DNA of 63,931 nt from UBA1205 sp045598105 (GTDB lineage Bacteria; Bacteroidota; Bacteroidia; Bacteroidales; WCHB1-69): positions 1 through 63,931 of the forward strand of contig JAZLLK010000090.1 in assembly GCA_045598105.1 (NCBI GenBank), given 5' to 3'. Of the stretch, positions 17,919 to 27,632 are shown one piece after another. Positions within the stretch are counted from its first letter, which is position 1. Every line of letters begins with the position of its first letter. The notes below the pieces were generated by a model that did no database searches, was not told the DNA's origin, and was given only the letters and a program-made list of their open reading frames with translations. A program made the position numbers and the translations under genes.

Positions 17919-17934
17919 AGGGGAATGCTCCCAT
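17900..17934 (-). terminator. Rho-independent terminator of nifJ
   Basis: ATGGGAGCAT (17900-17909) and ATGCTCCCAT (17925-17934) form a perfect 10-bp stem. On the minus strand it is followed by a T6 run, 26 bases past the nifJ stop. Confidence 0.9.
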
Positions 17935-17959
17935 TACATTTGCTATATAGCTGTGAGGC

Positions 17960-20900
17960 TTACTTTTCTTCGCTCAATTTTTTGTAACCTTCGTAGCGAA
18001 GTTTAGCAAATTGTTCTGTTTTGGCGAACAGTTCTTTTGCTTCTTCGGGGAAGGTTTTGAGTAATGAATTGTAGCGTACTTCGCCCATGATGAAGTTTTG
18101 GAATTTGCTCCAGTCAGGTTCTTTGCTATCCAAGTGGAAGCCGTTTTTACCTGCTTCTTCTTCATCGGGGTTAAAGTGCCACAAGTGCCAGTAACCGCAT
18201 TCTACTGCCATAGCTTCTTCATGTTGTGTACGGCCCATGCCCACTTTAATACCGTGGTTAATACAAGGAGCGTAGCATATAATCAGAGAAGGACCGTGAT
18301 AAGCTTCAGCTTCTTTAATTACTTTGAAGTATTGAGCCTGGCTTGCGCCCATAGCTACTTGAGCTACGTATACGTATCCGTATGATTTGGCTATCATGCC
18401 GAGGTCTTTTTTACGTACTTTTTTACCTGAGGCTGCAAATTTAGCTACGGCGCCTGCAGGAGTAGCTTTAGAGGACTGGCCGCCGGTGTTAGAGTAAACT
18501 TCGGTATCGAGTACCAATACGTTTACGTCTTCGCCGCTTGCCAATACGTGGTCTAAGCCGCCAAAACCGATATCGTATGCCCAGCCGTCACCACCGAATA
18601 TCCATTGTGATTTTTTCACCAGGTGATCTTTCAGGGCAGCTATTTGCTGGCAATAGTCGCAGCTGCATTTTTCTACCATAGGAACTATCTTTTCAGCCAA
18701 TTCGGCAGTTTTAGCACCGTCTTCGCGGTTGTCTATCCATGCCTGGAATAAGCCTTTGAGTTCATCACCGCAGGTAGCGCAGTTGGCTATGGCTTCTCTC
18801 ATTATGCGTTCTACGCGGTCACGCATTTTGCGGGTAGCTGTAGCCATACCAAGGCCGAATTCGGCGTTGTCTTCAAACAATGAGTTAGCCCATGCAACAC
18901 CCTTACCGCTACGATAGTTTTTGCAATAAGGAGTAGCAGGAGCGGAGCCGCCGTATATAGAAGAGCAACCGGTAGCGTTAGCTACTATCATTCTTTCACC
19001 GAATAATTGGGTGATACATTTAATATAAGGAGTTTCACCGCAGCCGGCGCAGGCGCCTGAAAATTCAAACAAAGGTTGAGCAAACTGGCTATTCTTTACA
19101 TTGGCAGCTTTGTCTATTAAGTTGTCTTTGTAAGTAACTTTATGTTGACCATATTCCCAGTTTTCAGCTTCCTGCATTTGGCTTTCAAGCGGTTTCATGG
19201 TTAAAGCTTTTTCTTTGGCAGGACATACATCGGCGCAGTTACCGCAACCGGTACAATCCAAAGCGGAAACCTGCATGCGGAAGTGCATACCGGCTAATTC
19301 CTTAGGAGCTTTTATGTCTATGGCCTTCATGCTTGCGGGAGCGTTTTTGAGTTCTTCGTCAGTCATTACTACAGGACGAATAGCAGCGTGAGGGCATATT
19401 AAAGAACATTGGTTACATTGGATACATTTTGAAGGATCCCATTCGGGAACTACGGTAGCCACACCACGTTTTTCATAGGCGGTGGTACCTGAAGGGAATG
19501 TACCGTCAATAATTTCTTTAAATGCGCTTACGGGGAGGTCATTACCGCATTGAGCCACCATAGGACGCATTACTTTATTAATGAATTCGGGGTCATTTGC
19601 ATTGTGTGCAAATTCGAAATCGGTAGTGCAATTGAGGTTAGCCCATTCTGCAGGTATGTCTATTTTAACTATTTCACCGCCACGATCAACAGCAGCGTAG
19701 TTCATATTTACTACGTCTTCACCTTTTTTACCATAGGATTTAACAATGAATTTCTTCATTTGTTCTACGGCTAAGTCGTAAGGTATAACGCCTGATATTT
19801 TGAAGAATGCTGATTGAAGTATGGTGTTGGTACGGTTACCCAAACCTATTTCGGAAGCTATTTTGGTAGCGTCAATAATGTACATGGTAATGTGGTGCAA
19901 TGCCAAATATTTCTTCACAAAGTCAGGTAAGTTCTTTTTGGTTTCTTCTACACTCCAAGGAGAGTTATAGAGGAAGGTACCATTGTCTTTCAAGCCGCGT
20001 AAGCAGTCATATTTACGCAGGTAAGAGGGAACGTGAACGGCTACAAAGTCAGGAGTACCTACCAAATAGGGGGCCAATATGGGTTGGTCACCAAAACGGA
20101 GGTGTGAGCAGGTGTAGCCGCCTGATTTTTTACTGTCATAGTCAAAATAAGCCTGGCTGTATTTTTGGGTGTTATCACCAATGATTTTAATAGAGTTCTT
20201 GTTAGCACCTACGGTACCGTCAGCACCCAAGCCGTAGAATTTGGCTTCAAAAGTACCTTTAGGAAGTATGGATATTTCCTGACCTACTTTTAATGATTTG
20301 TGGGTAACGTCATCATTAATACCTACGGTGAATTGGTTCATAGGCTGAGCTGCAGCGAGGTTTTCATATACAGCTACTATTTGGGCAGGGGTGGTATCTT
20401 TGGAAGATAAGCCGTAACGACCGCCTATAATCATGGGTTTGTTAGGACAATCTTTGAAAGCTTCCACTACGTCTAAGTATAAAGGATCGCCGTTGGCACC
20501 GGGTTCTTTGGTACGGTCAAGAACGCAAATGCGTTTTGCACTGGTGGGGAACACTTCGCGTAAGTATTTTACGCTGAAGGGACGATACAAATGTACGCAT
20601 ATTAAACCTAATTTTTTACCTGTTGCGTTTTCTTTATCAATAACGGTTTTAATAACGTCATTAATAGAGCCCATAGCTACTATTACGTCAGTAGCGTCTT
20701 TAGCGCCGTAATAAGTGAAAGGAGCATATTCACGACCGGTAATTTTGCTCATTTCTTTCATATATTTGGCTACTATGTCAGGGAGGGCGTCATAATATTG
20801 GTTTTGTAATTCACGGGTTTGGAAATAGATATCGGGGTTTTGAGCGGTACCTCTGGTAACAGGGTGTTCCGGATTCAAGGCTCTTTCACGATATTCTTTC

Positions 20901-21502
20901 AATGCGTCCCAATTGATGAGTTTTTCTACATCTTCCTGGTTGGTAGCTTCCACTTTTTGAATTTCGTGAGAAGTACGGAAACCGTCAAAGAAGTGTACAA
21001 AAGGCACTCTCCCTTCTATAGCTGCGAGGTGAGCTACGGGAGCAAGGTCCATAATTTCCTGTACGGAACCGGTAGCTAAGAATGCAAAACCTGTTTGACG
21101 GGCGCTCATTACGTCGGCATGGTCACCGAATATGGATAATGCCTGAGCTGCTAATGCACGAGCTGATACGTGGAATACACCGGGGAGTAATTCACCGGCT
21201 ATTTTGTACATATTGGGTATCATTAGCAATAAACCTTGAGAAGCAGTGTAGGTGGTAGTTAAAGCACCGGCTTGTAATGAACCGTGAACGGCACCGGCTG
21301 CACCGGCTTCTGATTGCATTTCAACCACTCTTACGTTTTCACCGAAAATGTTTTTTCTGCCGCCTGCGCTCCATTCGTCTATGTATTCTGCCATAGGTGA
21401 TGACGGAGTAATAGGATAAATGGCGGCTACTTCACTGAACATGTATGCAACGTGAGCTGCTGCGCAGTTACCATCGCATGTCATAAATTTTTTTTCTGCC
21501 AT
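17960..21502 (-). CDS. nifJ: Pyruvate:ferredoxin (flavodoxin) oxidoreductase
   Basis: This single-chain 1180-residue enzyme oxidises pyruvate with CoA to acetyl-CoA, CO2 and reduced ferredoxin. Domains in order are the N-terminal pyrimidine-binding part ('YPITPSSPMAEYIDEW'), the CoA-binding and gamma domains, an insert with two [4Fe-4S] sites (CIQCNQCSLICP and CTGCGNCADVCP at about 680-760), and the C-terminal TPP domain (GDGWAYDIGFGGLDH, TEVYSNTGGQSSKATP). Additional cysteines near 'GACAGCGETPY' fit the proximal cluster. It is oxygen-sensitive and marks anaerobic metabolism. Codon use is more ATT-rich for Ile than neighbours, consistent with high expression. Confidence 0.97.
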   Translation of the reverse strand: MAEKKFMTCDGNCAAAHVAYMFSEVAAIYPITPSSPMAEYIDEWSAGGRKNIFGENVRVVEMQSEAGAAGAVHGSLQAGALTTTYTASQGLLLMIPNMYKIAGELLPGVFHVSARALAAQALSIFGDHADVMSARQTGFAFLATGSVQEIMDLAPVAHLAAIEGRVPFVHFFDGFRTSHEIQKVEATNQEDVEKLINWDALKEYRERALNPEHPVTRGTAQNPDIYFQTRELQNQYYDALPDIVAKYMKEMSKITGREYAPFTYYGAKDATDVIVAMGSINDVIKTVIDKENATGKKLGLICVHLYRPFSVKYLREVFPTSAKRICVLDRTKEPGANGDPLYLDVVEAFKDCPNKPMIIGGRYGLSSKDTTPAQIVAVYENLAAAQPMNQFTVGINDDVTHKSLKVGQEISILPKGTFEAKFYGLGADGTVGANKNSIKIIGDNTQKYSQAYFDYDSKKSGGYTCSHLRFGDQPILAPYLVGTPDFVAVHVPSYLRKYDCLRGLKDNGTFLYNSPWSVEETKKNLPDFVKKYLALHHITMYIIDATKIASEIGLGNRTNTILQSAFFKISGVIPYDLAVEQMKKFIVKSYGKKGEDVVNMNYAAVDRGGEIVKIDIPAEWANLNCTTDFEFAHNANDPEFINKVMRPMVAQCGNDLPVSAFKEIIDGTFPSGTTAYEKRGVATVVPEWDPSKCIQCNQCSLICPHAAIRPVVMTDEELKNAPASMKAIDIKAPKELAGMHFRMQVSALDCTGCGNCADVCPAKEKALTMKPLESQMQEAENWEYGQHKVTYKDNLIDKAANVKNSQFAQPLFEFSGACAGCGETPYIKCITQLFGERMIVANATGCSSIYGGSAPATPYCKNYRSGKGVAWANSLFEDNAEFGLGMATATRKMRDRVERIMREAIANCATCGDELKGLFQAWIDNREDGAKTAELAEKIVPMVEKCSCDYCQQIAALKDHLVKKSQWIFGGDGWAYDIGFGGLDHVLASGEDVNVLVLDTEVYSNTGGQSSKATPAGAVAKFAASGKKVRKKDLGMIAKSYGYVYVAQVAMGASQAQYFKVIKEAEAYHGPSLIICYAPCINHGIKVGMGRTQHEEAMAVECGYWHLWHFNPDEEEAGKNGFHLDSKEPDWSKFQNFIMGEVRYNSLLKTFPEEAKELFAKTEQFAKLRYEGYKKLSEEK

Positions 21503-21569
21503 AAATATCTGATATTTAATATTAATTATATTTTCTTTGTTCGCTTTAATAATGCGTGTTGTTAAAAAG

Positions 21570-21577
21570 CAAAAATA
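21570..21577 (-). promoter_or_regulatory. -7 promoter element for nifJ
   Basis: The minus strand reads TATTTTTG then C, giving a leader of about 60 bases. Just upstream the palindrome CCCTTAAAAGGG (21599-21610) overlaps the expected -33 region and could be an operator. Confidence 0.6.
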
Positions 21578-21672
21578 GTATTTTTATTTTGATTAATACC
21601 CTTAAAAGGGCAAAAAAAACGCAGGAACACTATTTTTTGTTTTTATAACTGTAAATAAGTGTGTTATGCGAT

Positions 21673-22578
21673 TTATTCCCAATAGGTATACTCGGTGCTG
21701 AGTTTTTCTACCGGCAGCATTTCGTCATTATTGTCCACTATATTGCGGGAGTATATGCAGGTGCATATTTCATTGCCCTGATCGTTATAGGTGGTTTGCT
21801 GGTCATTGAGCAGTAAATCATCACGATTGAGCATACTTTCACGTTTTTTATTGCCCTGCTCATCGTAGCTGTATATATATTTAAAGAATTGGGAGGGGGT
21901 TTCCACTGTTTTGCCTACCAGTTCACCTTTATCATTCGTAATGCTTATGGTAACCGATATGGGGTTACCTTTAAGGTTATAGAGTGTTTGGGTTATTTTA
22001 TTATTTTCATATTCATAGGTTTCGGTGTGCATATCCATAAGGGATTTTTCTTCCATAACGGCTCTGCTTATGCGGCCCTGTTCATCATATTCATAATGGC
22101 GAATTACGTTTGGTTCTTCATCATCATCATATTCCGTAATATGAAGCAGCCCGTGCGGGCCCCATTCGCATGCTGTTTCCACGCAGGCTTCACCGTCAGC
22201 GTATATTACTTCCTTTTTCAGCAGATGTCCTTCGTCATCACAGGTGTATATTTCTTCCACGCTGTCGTCCATGTATGAAATGGTGCTTTTAACCAAATAA
22301 TTACGTTCATCATATTCATTTACACGGCTCTCATAGGGTTCGTTGCTGTCACCGTCGTAAAAGTCTTCCTGTATGAGCAGGTTTTTGTCATTATATTTTC
22401 GGCTGATATGGTTTTCCAATTCGCCGTGTTTATTGTAGGTTTTATCGGATATTACATTTCCTTGTGTATCCATTTCGGTATAGGAGGTAAGGTGTTTTTC
22501 TTCCACCTGCTCGTTACCGGTTATGCTTTGGCGGTTAAAGGTACTGGTGTAGCGGGTTATGCTTTTAATTTTTGTCAT
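21673..22578 (-). CDS. Cytoplasmic YD-repeat-like protein of unknown function
   Basis: About 301 residues. The ATG at 22578 is chosen over an upstream frame extension because a TACCTTTG element lies just before it at 22599-22606. There is no signal peptide. The sequence is a ladder of short beta-hairpin repeats of the YD/RHS type, each about 20-25 residues with a 'YDEQGN' or 'YNDKNLL'-like turn followed by alternating charged and hydrophobic residues. Similar repeats occur in the exported protein at 50145-51062. The protein is acidic. I do not recognise a toxin or enzyme domain at either end. Confidence 0.7.
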   Translation of the reverse strand: MTKIKSITRYTSTFNRQSITGNEQVEEKHLTSYTEMDTQGNVISDKTYNKHGELENHISRKYNDKNLLIQEDFYDGDSNEPYESRVNEYDERNYLVKSTISYMDDSVEEIYTCDDEGHLLKKEVIYADGEACVETACEWGPHGLLHITEYDDDEEPNVIRHYEYDEQGRISRAVMEEKSLMDMHTETYEYENNKITQTLYNLKGNPISVTISITNDKGELVGKTVETPSQFFKYIYSYDEQGNKKRESMLNRDDLLLNDQQTTYNDQGNEICTCIYSRNIVDNNDEMLPVEKLSTEYTYWE

Positions 22579-22598
22579 GTTATGTATATATTTTTTTG

Positions 22599-22606
22599 CA
22601 AAGGTA
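22599..22606 (-). promoter_or_regulatory. -7 promoter element for the YD-repeat gene
   Basis: The minus strand reads TACCTTTG then C, about 20 bases before the ATG at 22578. Confidence 0.7.
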
Positions 22607-22774
22607 CAAAAAAAAACATTTGTAGGGGGGAGTTTTCGGGACATTTTGTTGGTTTATGCACGTCATTTGGTCTGCATGGCAGGCAAAAAAAAGCGAAAGT
22701 TTACGTGTAATATGGTGTAGTACAATAAGTTACTATTTTTTTATGGTGTTAAGGTATAGTTTTATAAAAAGTGG

Positions 22775-22782
22775 TATCTTTG
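22775..22782 (+). promoter_or_regulatory. -7 promoter element for the nrnA-like gene
   Basis: TATCTTTG followed by C. It overlaps the first codons of the longest reading frame and so decides a downstream start. Confidence 0.7.
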
Positions 22783-22809
22783 CAAATTCGTATAAAAGCA
22801 GAAAGAGAA

Positions 22810-23841
22810 TTGACCGAGCAGGATGTAAATATCTTAAAGTTGCGATTATCGGTATCGCAGCGTATAGCAGTGGTAATGCATTATAATCCCGATGGTGATG
22901 CATTAGGCTCTTCATTGGCTTTGGCTATGTATTTGGAGCAGCTGGGGCATAAGGTAAGTGTGCTTTCTCCTAATTCATTTCCTTCTTATTTGGCGTGGTT
23001 ACAGGGTAGTGATAAGGTTCTGCTGGCCACGGAGCAGGAGGAGGCGTGTAGGCAGGCTATAGAGGAGGCTGATACTATATTTTGTTTGGACTTTAATGCT
23101 TTTCATCGTACAGGTCTTATAGCACCTGTGTTGGAGGCTTCACATAAGTTTAAGGTGCTTATAGATCACCACATAGAGCCCATGCCGTATTTTGACATAG
23201 CCTATTCACTTACGGAAACCACATCTTCCACCAGTGAACTTATATACAGGTTTATAGACGAAAAAATGGGGGATAGGGGCTTAATAAACAAAGCCATGGC
23301 GGAATGTATGTACACCGGTATAATGACCGATACGGGTTCCTTAAGTTATTCCTGCAATAATCGTTCCACCTATACTGTGGTAGGGGCATTGGTAGATTAC
23401 GGCATAGATAGTGAAATAATACACAAAAGGGTGTATGATACCTACTCGGAAGACAGAATGCGACTATTGGGCTATTGCCTGTTCAAGCGATTGGTGGTAT
23501 TGGATGAATATGCCACTTCGTATATATACCTCACCAAGGCTGATATGGATTATTTTCATTATCAGCAGGGTGACACCGAGGGAATAGTAAATTACGGGTT
23601 GTCAATTAAGAGTGTCCGTTTTACTGCTATATTCACCGAGCGGGATGATAGAATAAGAATATCGTTCAGGTCGAAAGGTGATTTTGATGTAAATACTTTT
23701 GCCCGTGATTATTTTAATGGCGGGGGTCATAAAAATGCTTCCGGAGGTAATTCCTATGTGGGCATGAGTGAAACCATAGCTTATTTTGAAAGTTTGTTGC
23801 CTCAATATAAGTCTTTATTATGTGCACCATGGGACAAATAA
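22810..23841 (+). CDS. nrnA: DHH/DHHA1 phosphoesterase, NrnA-like
   Basis: The longest frame opens with GTG at 22771, but this lies in the promoter. The TTG at 22810, preceded by a purine-rich AGAAAGAGAA, gives the family-typical distance to the first motif and a 343-residue protein. Motifs are HYNPDGDALGSS (DHH motif I), LDFNAFHRTG, IDHHIEP (DHH), TDTGSLSYS and the DHHA1 signature FNGGGHKNASGG. NrnA-type enzymes degrade nano-RNA and pAp or c-di-nucleotide products. Its end overlaps the following lipoprotein gene by 13 bases. Confidence 0.85.
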   Translation: MTEQDVNILKLRLSVSQRIAVVMHYNPDGDALGSSLALAMYLEQLGHKVSVLSPNSFPSYLAWLQGSDKVLLATEQEEACRQAIEEADTIFCLDFNAFHRTGLIAPVLEASHKFKVLIDHHIEPMPYFDIAYSLTETTSSTSELIYRFIDEKMGDRGLINKAMAECMYTGIMTDTGSLSYSCNNRSTYTVVGALVDYGIDSEIIHKRVYDTYSEDRMRLLGYCLFKRLVVLDEYATSYIYLTKADMDYFHYQQGDTEGIVNYGLSIKSVRFTAIFTERDDRIRISFRSKGDFDVNTFARDYFNGGGHKNASGGNSYVGMSETIAYFESLLPQYKSLLCAPWDK

Positions 23842-24368
23842 AACGATTAATGATATTGCTATGCGGTGTATGTTGCCTGTGTGCTTGTAATAGGGAATCG
23901 CAAATAGTACCCATAGCAGTGCCACAAAATGACTATAAGGAGGAAAAAATAACCGTAAATCAGGAAATAGTACGTAGAGAGCAGGCTGATATACAGCTGA
24001 TAGCCAAAAGATATGATTGGAACCTGAAGCAAACGGAGTCGGGGCTGTGGTATGAAGTAGTGAATGTTACCGGCAATGTTAAAGCCGAAAAAGGTGACAT
24101 AGTACAATTGAAAGGTGCTATTACTTCGGCCGATGGCAAGGTAGTGTATAGCACCGAGCGTGACGGCATAAAGGAAATGAAGGTATTGGGTACCGAAGAT
24201 GTGGTAGGTTTGCATGAACTGGTGCTGCACATGGCCGAAGGCGAGCATGCGCATGCCATTATTCCTTCATTTTTAGCTTATGGCATAAGCGGTGACGGCA
24301 TGGAAATATCGGCCTTGAGCAGTTTGGTATGTGATATAGAAATAATTAAAATAGTAAAAATAAAATAG
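23829..24368 (+). CDS. GldI-like FKBP-type peptidyl-prolyl isomerase lipoprotein
   Basis: About 179 residues from ATG 23829. A type II signal peptide ends in CCLCAC-N, so Cys20 is the likely lipidated residue. A single FKBP domain covers roughly residues 60-178 ('GLWYEVVNVTGN', 'KGDIVQLKGAI', 'HMAEGEHAHAIIPSFLAYG'). Length and layout resemble GldI, an FKBP lipoprotein linked to gliding/T9SS function in flavobacteria. Isomerase active-site residues are poorly conserved, so a chaperone role is possible. It begins inside the nrnA-like gene and is followed by two further FKBP lipoproteins. Confidence 0.75.
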   Translation: MGQIKRLMILLCGVCCLCACNRESQIVPIAVPQNDYKEEKITVNQEIVRREQADIQLIAKRYDWNLKQTESGLWYEVVNVTGNVKAEKGDIVQLKGAITSADGKVVYSTERDGIKEMKVLGTEDVVGLHELVLHMAEGEHAHAIIPSFLAYGISGDGMEISALSSLVCDIEIIKIVKIK

Positions 24369-24382
24369 TAAATACACTTAAA

Positions 24383-25222
24383 ATGAAGAAATTATCATTT
24401 ATTGCTACTTTATGTATGGTAGCAGCAGTAATTCTCTCCTCATGTGGGGATAAAAAGTACAAAGGTTATAAACAGGCCGACAATGGTGTGTGGTATAAGG
24501 TAGTAGAAAAAGGTACCGGGACCACTACTCCTCAGGTAGGTGATTTTATTTACATAGTGGCTTCTTACACTTCATCAAATGATTCTATTCCTGCATTTGA
24601 AGAAAAAGAGATGACCGATGTAATGCACGAGCATGCTTTTGCCGGAGATATATATGATGCTTATTCCATAATGCACGAAGGTGATAAAATGGAGTTTGTT
24701 ATCAAGGCTGATTCTTTCTATATGGCCATGGGTGCTACAGCCGAAAATTTGAAGGAATTAGGTATTACCGAAGAGGATGTAATGTATTTTACCATTAAAA
24801 TGACAAAAATAAAAACCGTAGCACAATTTGAAGCCGAAGAAGCTGAGGCTTTGAAGGCGTATGTTACCAATAACAATGTTACCGTGGAACCTACCGAAAG
24901 CGGATTGTATTATATGGAAACGCAAGCCGGTAAAGGCGAATTGGCTACCGAAGGTAAAACCATTACCATGAATTATGTAGGTAAGTTTTTGGATGGTACC
25001 ACATTTGATTCTTCTATAGACAGAGGCGAGCCTATGACATTTGTATTGGGTCAGCAGCCCTTTATTCCCGGATTTGAAGAAGCGGTGAGAATGATGAATG
25101 CCGGATGTAAGGCTACGGTAATTATGCCTTCAAGCATAGCATATGGTCCCAGCAATCCTTATTCACCCATACCTCCTTTTACCACTTTGGTATTTGATTT
25201 GGAAATGATAAGCATAAAATAA
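24383..25222 (+). CDS. Two-domain FKBP-type lipoprotein
   Basis: This 279-residue lipoprotein has lipobox LSSC-G (Cys21). It holds a degenerate N-terminal FKBP-like half (about 28-145, 'NGVWYKVVEKGTG') and a more canonical C-terminal FKBP domain (about 170-279) with 'YVGKFLDGTTFDSS', 'FIPGFEEAVRMMNAG', 'MPSSIAYGPSNPYSPIPP'. It should isomerise prolyl bonds of envelope proteins. It is the middle gene of a three-gene array, starting 14 bases after the GldI-like gene. Confidence 0.87.
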   Translation: MKKLSFIATLCMVAAVILSSCGDKKYKGYKQADNGVWYKVVEKGTGTTTPQVGDFIYIVASYTSSNDSIPAFEEKEMTDVMHEHAFAGDIYDAYSIMHEGDKMEFVIKADSFYMAMGATAENLKELGITEEDVMYFTIKMTKIKTVAQFEAEEAEALKAYVTNNNVTVEPTESGLYYMETQAGKGELATEGKTITMNYVGKFLDGTTFDSSIDRGEPMTFVLGQQPFIPGFEEAVRMMNAGCKATVIMPSSIAYGPSNPYSPIPPFTTLVFDLEMISIK

Positions 25223-25246
25223 CCCTTTTGCCTTCATTCATATAAA

Positions 25247-26092
25247 ATGAAAACAATAAAATACTTATGTGTAGTTGCCATAGTATGCATGCTTATGGCA
25301 TGCGGAAAGCACTATGCCGGCTATGAAAAAGCCGAAAGCGGATTGTATTATCAGTTTCACACCCAAAATATCAAAGGAGCCATGCCTCAAAACGGTTCCA
25401 TAGTGGAATTGGGTATGAGCGTACGCACTGAAAACGACTCGGTGATAATGCCCGAAAAGCACATAGCTACCATGATGGAAAATGCCAAATTCAATGGCGA
25501 CCTTTTTGATGCTTTGGCCATGATGCATTGTGGTGATTCGGCAACTTTTATCATTAATGCCAAGCAGTATTACACCACCTATCAGTATGGGCAGGTGCCT
25601 TCGTTTGTAGATGATAAAACCATGTTATGGTTTACGCTGAAAATAGAGAATATATATACTTACGAAGAGTATCAGCAGCTCAATGTGAAGAAGGCCAAAG
25701 ATGAAGAGCGTAAGCAGATATCGGATTATTTGGTGGCCAATAACATAGAGGAAGTACCTACCGAAAGCGGACTTATAGTAGTGAAGCGTAATACCACTAC
25801 AGGGCGTATGCCGGCAGCAGGTAACAAATGCGTGGTGCACTATACAGGCAGACTGCTGAATGGTGAAGTATTTGATTCTTCAGTAGAAAGAAATGTTCCC
25901 TTTGAATTTACCCTGGGAGCCGGAGAGGTAATAAAAGGATGGGATGAAGGTATAGCCATGTTGCATAAAGGTGAAAAGGCTATATTGATTATGCCTTCCG
26001 ATTTGGGCTATGGTGAAAACGGTGCAGGCGGCGGAAGCATACCTCCTTTTTCACCCTTGGTGTTTGAAGTGGAATTAATAGACATAAAATAA
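25247..26092 (+). CDS. Two-domain FKBP-type lipoprotein, paralogue of the preceding gene
   Basis: This 281-residue lipoprotein has lipobox LMAC-G (Cys19). Like its neighbour it has a degenerate N-terminal FKBP half beginning 'YAGYEKAESGLYYQF' and a canonical C-terminal half ('VVHYTGRLLNGEVFDSS', 'VIKGWDEGIAMLHKGEKA', 'MPSDLGYGENGAGGGSIPP'), the last matching active FKBPs best of the three. The two genes align over their whole length, which points to tandem duplication. Spacing is 24 bases, and a terminator follows. Confidence 0.9.
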   Translation: MKTIKYLCVVAIVCMLMACGKHYAGYEKAESGLYYQFHTQNIKGAMPQNGSIVELGMSVRTENDSVIMPEKHIATMMENAKFNGDLFDALAMMHCGDSATFIINAKQYYTTYQYGQVPSFVDDKTMLWFTLKIENIYTYEEYQQLNVKKAKDEERKQISDYLVANNIEEVPTESGLIVVKRNTTTGRMPAAGNKCVVHYTGRLLNGEVFDSSVERNVPFEFTLGAGEVIKGWDEGIAMLHKGEKAILIMPSDLGYGENGAGGGSIPPFSPLVFEVELIDIK

Positions 26093-26101
26093 TTTTTTTT
26101 A

Positions 26102-26142
26102 AAAGAAAGGCAACTTTTAAAAAGAAAGTTGCTTTTCTTTTT
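26102..26142 (+). terminator. Rho-independent terminator after the FKBP gene array
   Basis: A 16-bp stem (26102-26117 with 26125-26140, one G-T pair) contains GGCAACTTT/AAAGTTGC and ends in a T-rich run. Confidence 0.85.
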
Positions 26143-26171
26143 TATATGTAACATAAAAAGAAAAGAATAAT

Positions 26172-27632
26172 ATGCATATAACAGCATTGGTATGTTTGCT
26201 GGTGTACACTATATTGCTGTTTACGGTCATGTATGTTACCTCCCATAGGGCCGATAATGAGTCGTTTTTCATAGGCAATCGTCGTTCTCCGTGGTTTGTG
26301 GTGGCGTATGGCATGATAGGGGCATCTTTGTCGGGGGTTACCTTGCTGAGTGTACCGGGTGATGTGTATAATACCCAATTTACCTATTATGGCATAGTAA
26401 TAGGCTATTTAATGGGTTATGCCGTTATAGCGTTGGTATTGCTTCCGCTGTATTATAAGCTCAATCTTACATCCATATATGCTTATTTGGGGCAGCGTTT
26501 TGGCAATTATTCGTATAAAACGGGTTCTTTCTTTTTTATATTATCAAGGCTGTTCGGTTCGGCATTGCGTATGTATTTGGTAATATATGTATTGCAGGAA
26601 TTTGTATTTTCCTGCTTTGGCATACCTATATGGGCTACGGCTTCATTGTTCATTATAATTATATTGTTATATACCTATAGGGGAGGTATTAAAACCATAG
26701 TGTGGACCGATACTTTACAAACTACCTTTATGCTGGCGGCATTGGTGCTTATAATGGTGTATATACGTAGAAGCATGCACACCGATGTGGCCGGAATGTG
26801 GCAAATGATGCGGCAGGACGGATATACTACCATGTTTAATACCCGGTGGCAGGATCATAATTTCTTTCTTAAGCAAATAGTGAGCGGTGCTTTTATTACC
26901 ATTACCATGACCGGATTGGACCAGGATATGATGCAGAAGAATTTGAGTTGCAAAACGCTGAAAGATGCGCAAAGGAATATGTTTGTATTTTCTGCCATAT
27001 TGTTGGTAGCCAATATGTTGTTCCTTATATTGGGAGGTATGCTGTGTGTGTATGCTTCGCAGCAGGGGTTGGATTTATCATTGATGAAAACCGACAGAAT
27101 ATTTCCTACAGTTGCCTTTGATTATTTGCCGCCTATAGCGGGTATAGTGTTTATATTGGGGCTTATAGCTGCCGGCTATTCCAGTGCCGATGGCACACTC
27201 ACTTCTCTTACCACGGTGGTGTGTGTGGATTTTTTGAATATTAAAGGCCGGAATAAAACCGAGCGGGAGCAGGTAACGATACGGAGGATAATACATTTGA
27301 TAGTAAGCGGATTGTTTTTGGCTATTATCATAGTATTTGCCAACTATCATAATGACGCGCTTATACGTATAGTGTTTAATGTGGCAAGTTATACATATGG
27401 TCCTTTGTTGGGTTTGTATGCATTTGGACTATTTACGCGCAGGAGGCTCAAGTATGACAGGCTGGTACCTGTTATAGCCGTGCTTTCTCCTATAATATGT
27501 TTGGTATTGAGCAAACATTCTGAGATATGGTTTGGCGGTTATAAGTTCGGATTTGAATTGTTGCTGGTAAACGGATTGCTTACTTTTTTTGGCCTGTTGG
27601 CCATAAGCAAAAAGAATTCAGAAGAATTATAA
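26172..27632 (+). CDS. Sodium:solute symporter (SSF family)
   Basis: This 486-residue membrane protein has about 13 hydrophobic segments and SSF signatures: 'RSPWFVVAYGMIGASLSGVT' near residue 38, 'TYRGGIKTIVWTDTLQT' near residue 170 and 'GLIAAGYSSADGTLTS' near residue 335. It imports a solute with Na+. The substrate cannot be read from the sequence, but Bacteroidota relatives are often annotated for sialic acid or other organic solutes. It lies alone behind a terminator. Confidence 0.9.
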   Translation: MHITALVCLLVYTILLFTVMYVTSHRADNESFFIGNRRSPWFVVAYGMIGASLSGVTLLSVPGDVYNTQFTYYGIVIGYLMGYAVIALVLLPLYYKLNLTSIYAYLGQRFGNYSYKTGSFFFILSRLFGSALRMYLVIYVLQEFVFSCFGIPIWATASLFIIIILLYTYRGGIKTIVWTDTLQTTFMLAALVLIMVYIRRSMHTDVAGMWQMMRQDGYTTMFNTRWQDHNFFLKQIVSGAFITITMTGLDQDMMQKNLSCKTLKDAQRNMFVFSAILLVANMLFLILGGMLCVYASQQGLDLSLMKTDRIFPTVAFDYLPPIAGIVFILGLIAAGYSSADGTLTSLTTVVCVDFLNIKGRNKTEREQVTIRRIIHLIVSGLFLAIIIVFANYHNDALIRIVFNVASYTYGPLLGLYAFGLFTRRRLKYDRLVPVIAVLSPIICLVLSKHSEIWFGGYKFGFELLLVNGLLTFFGLLAISKKNSEEL

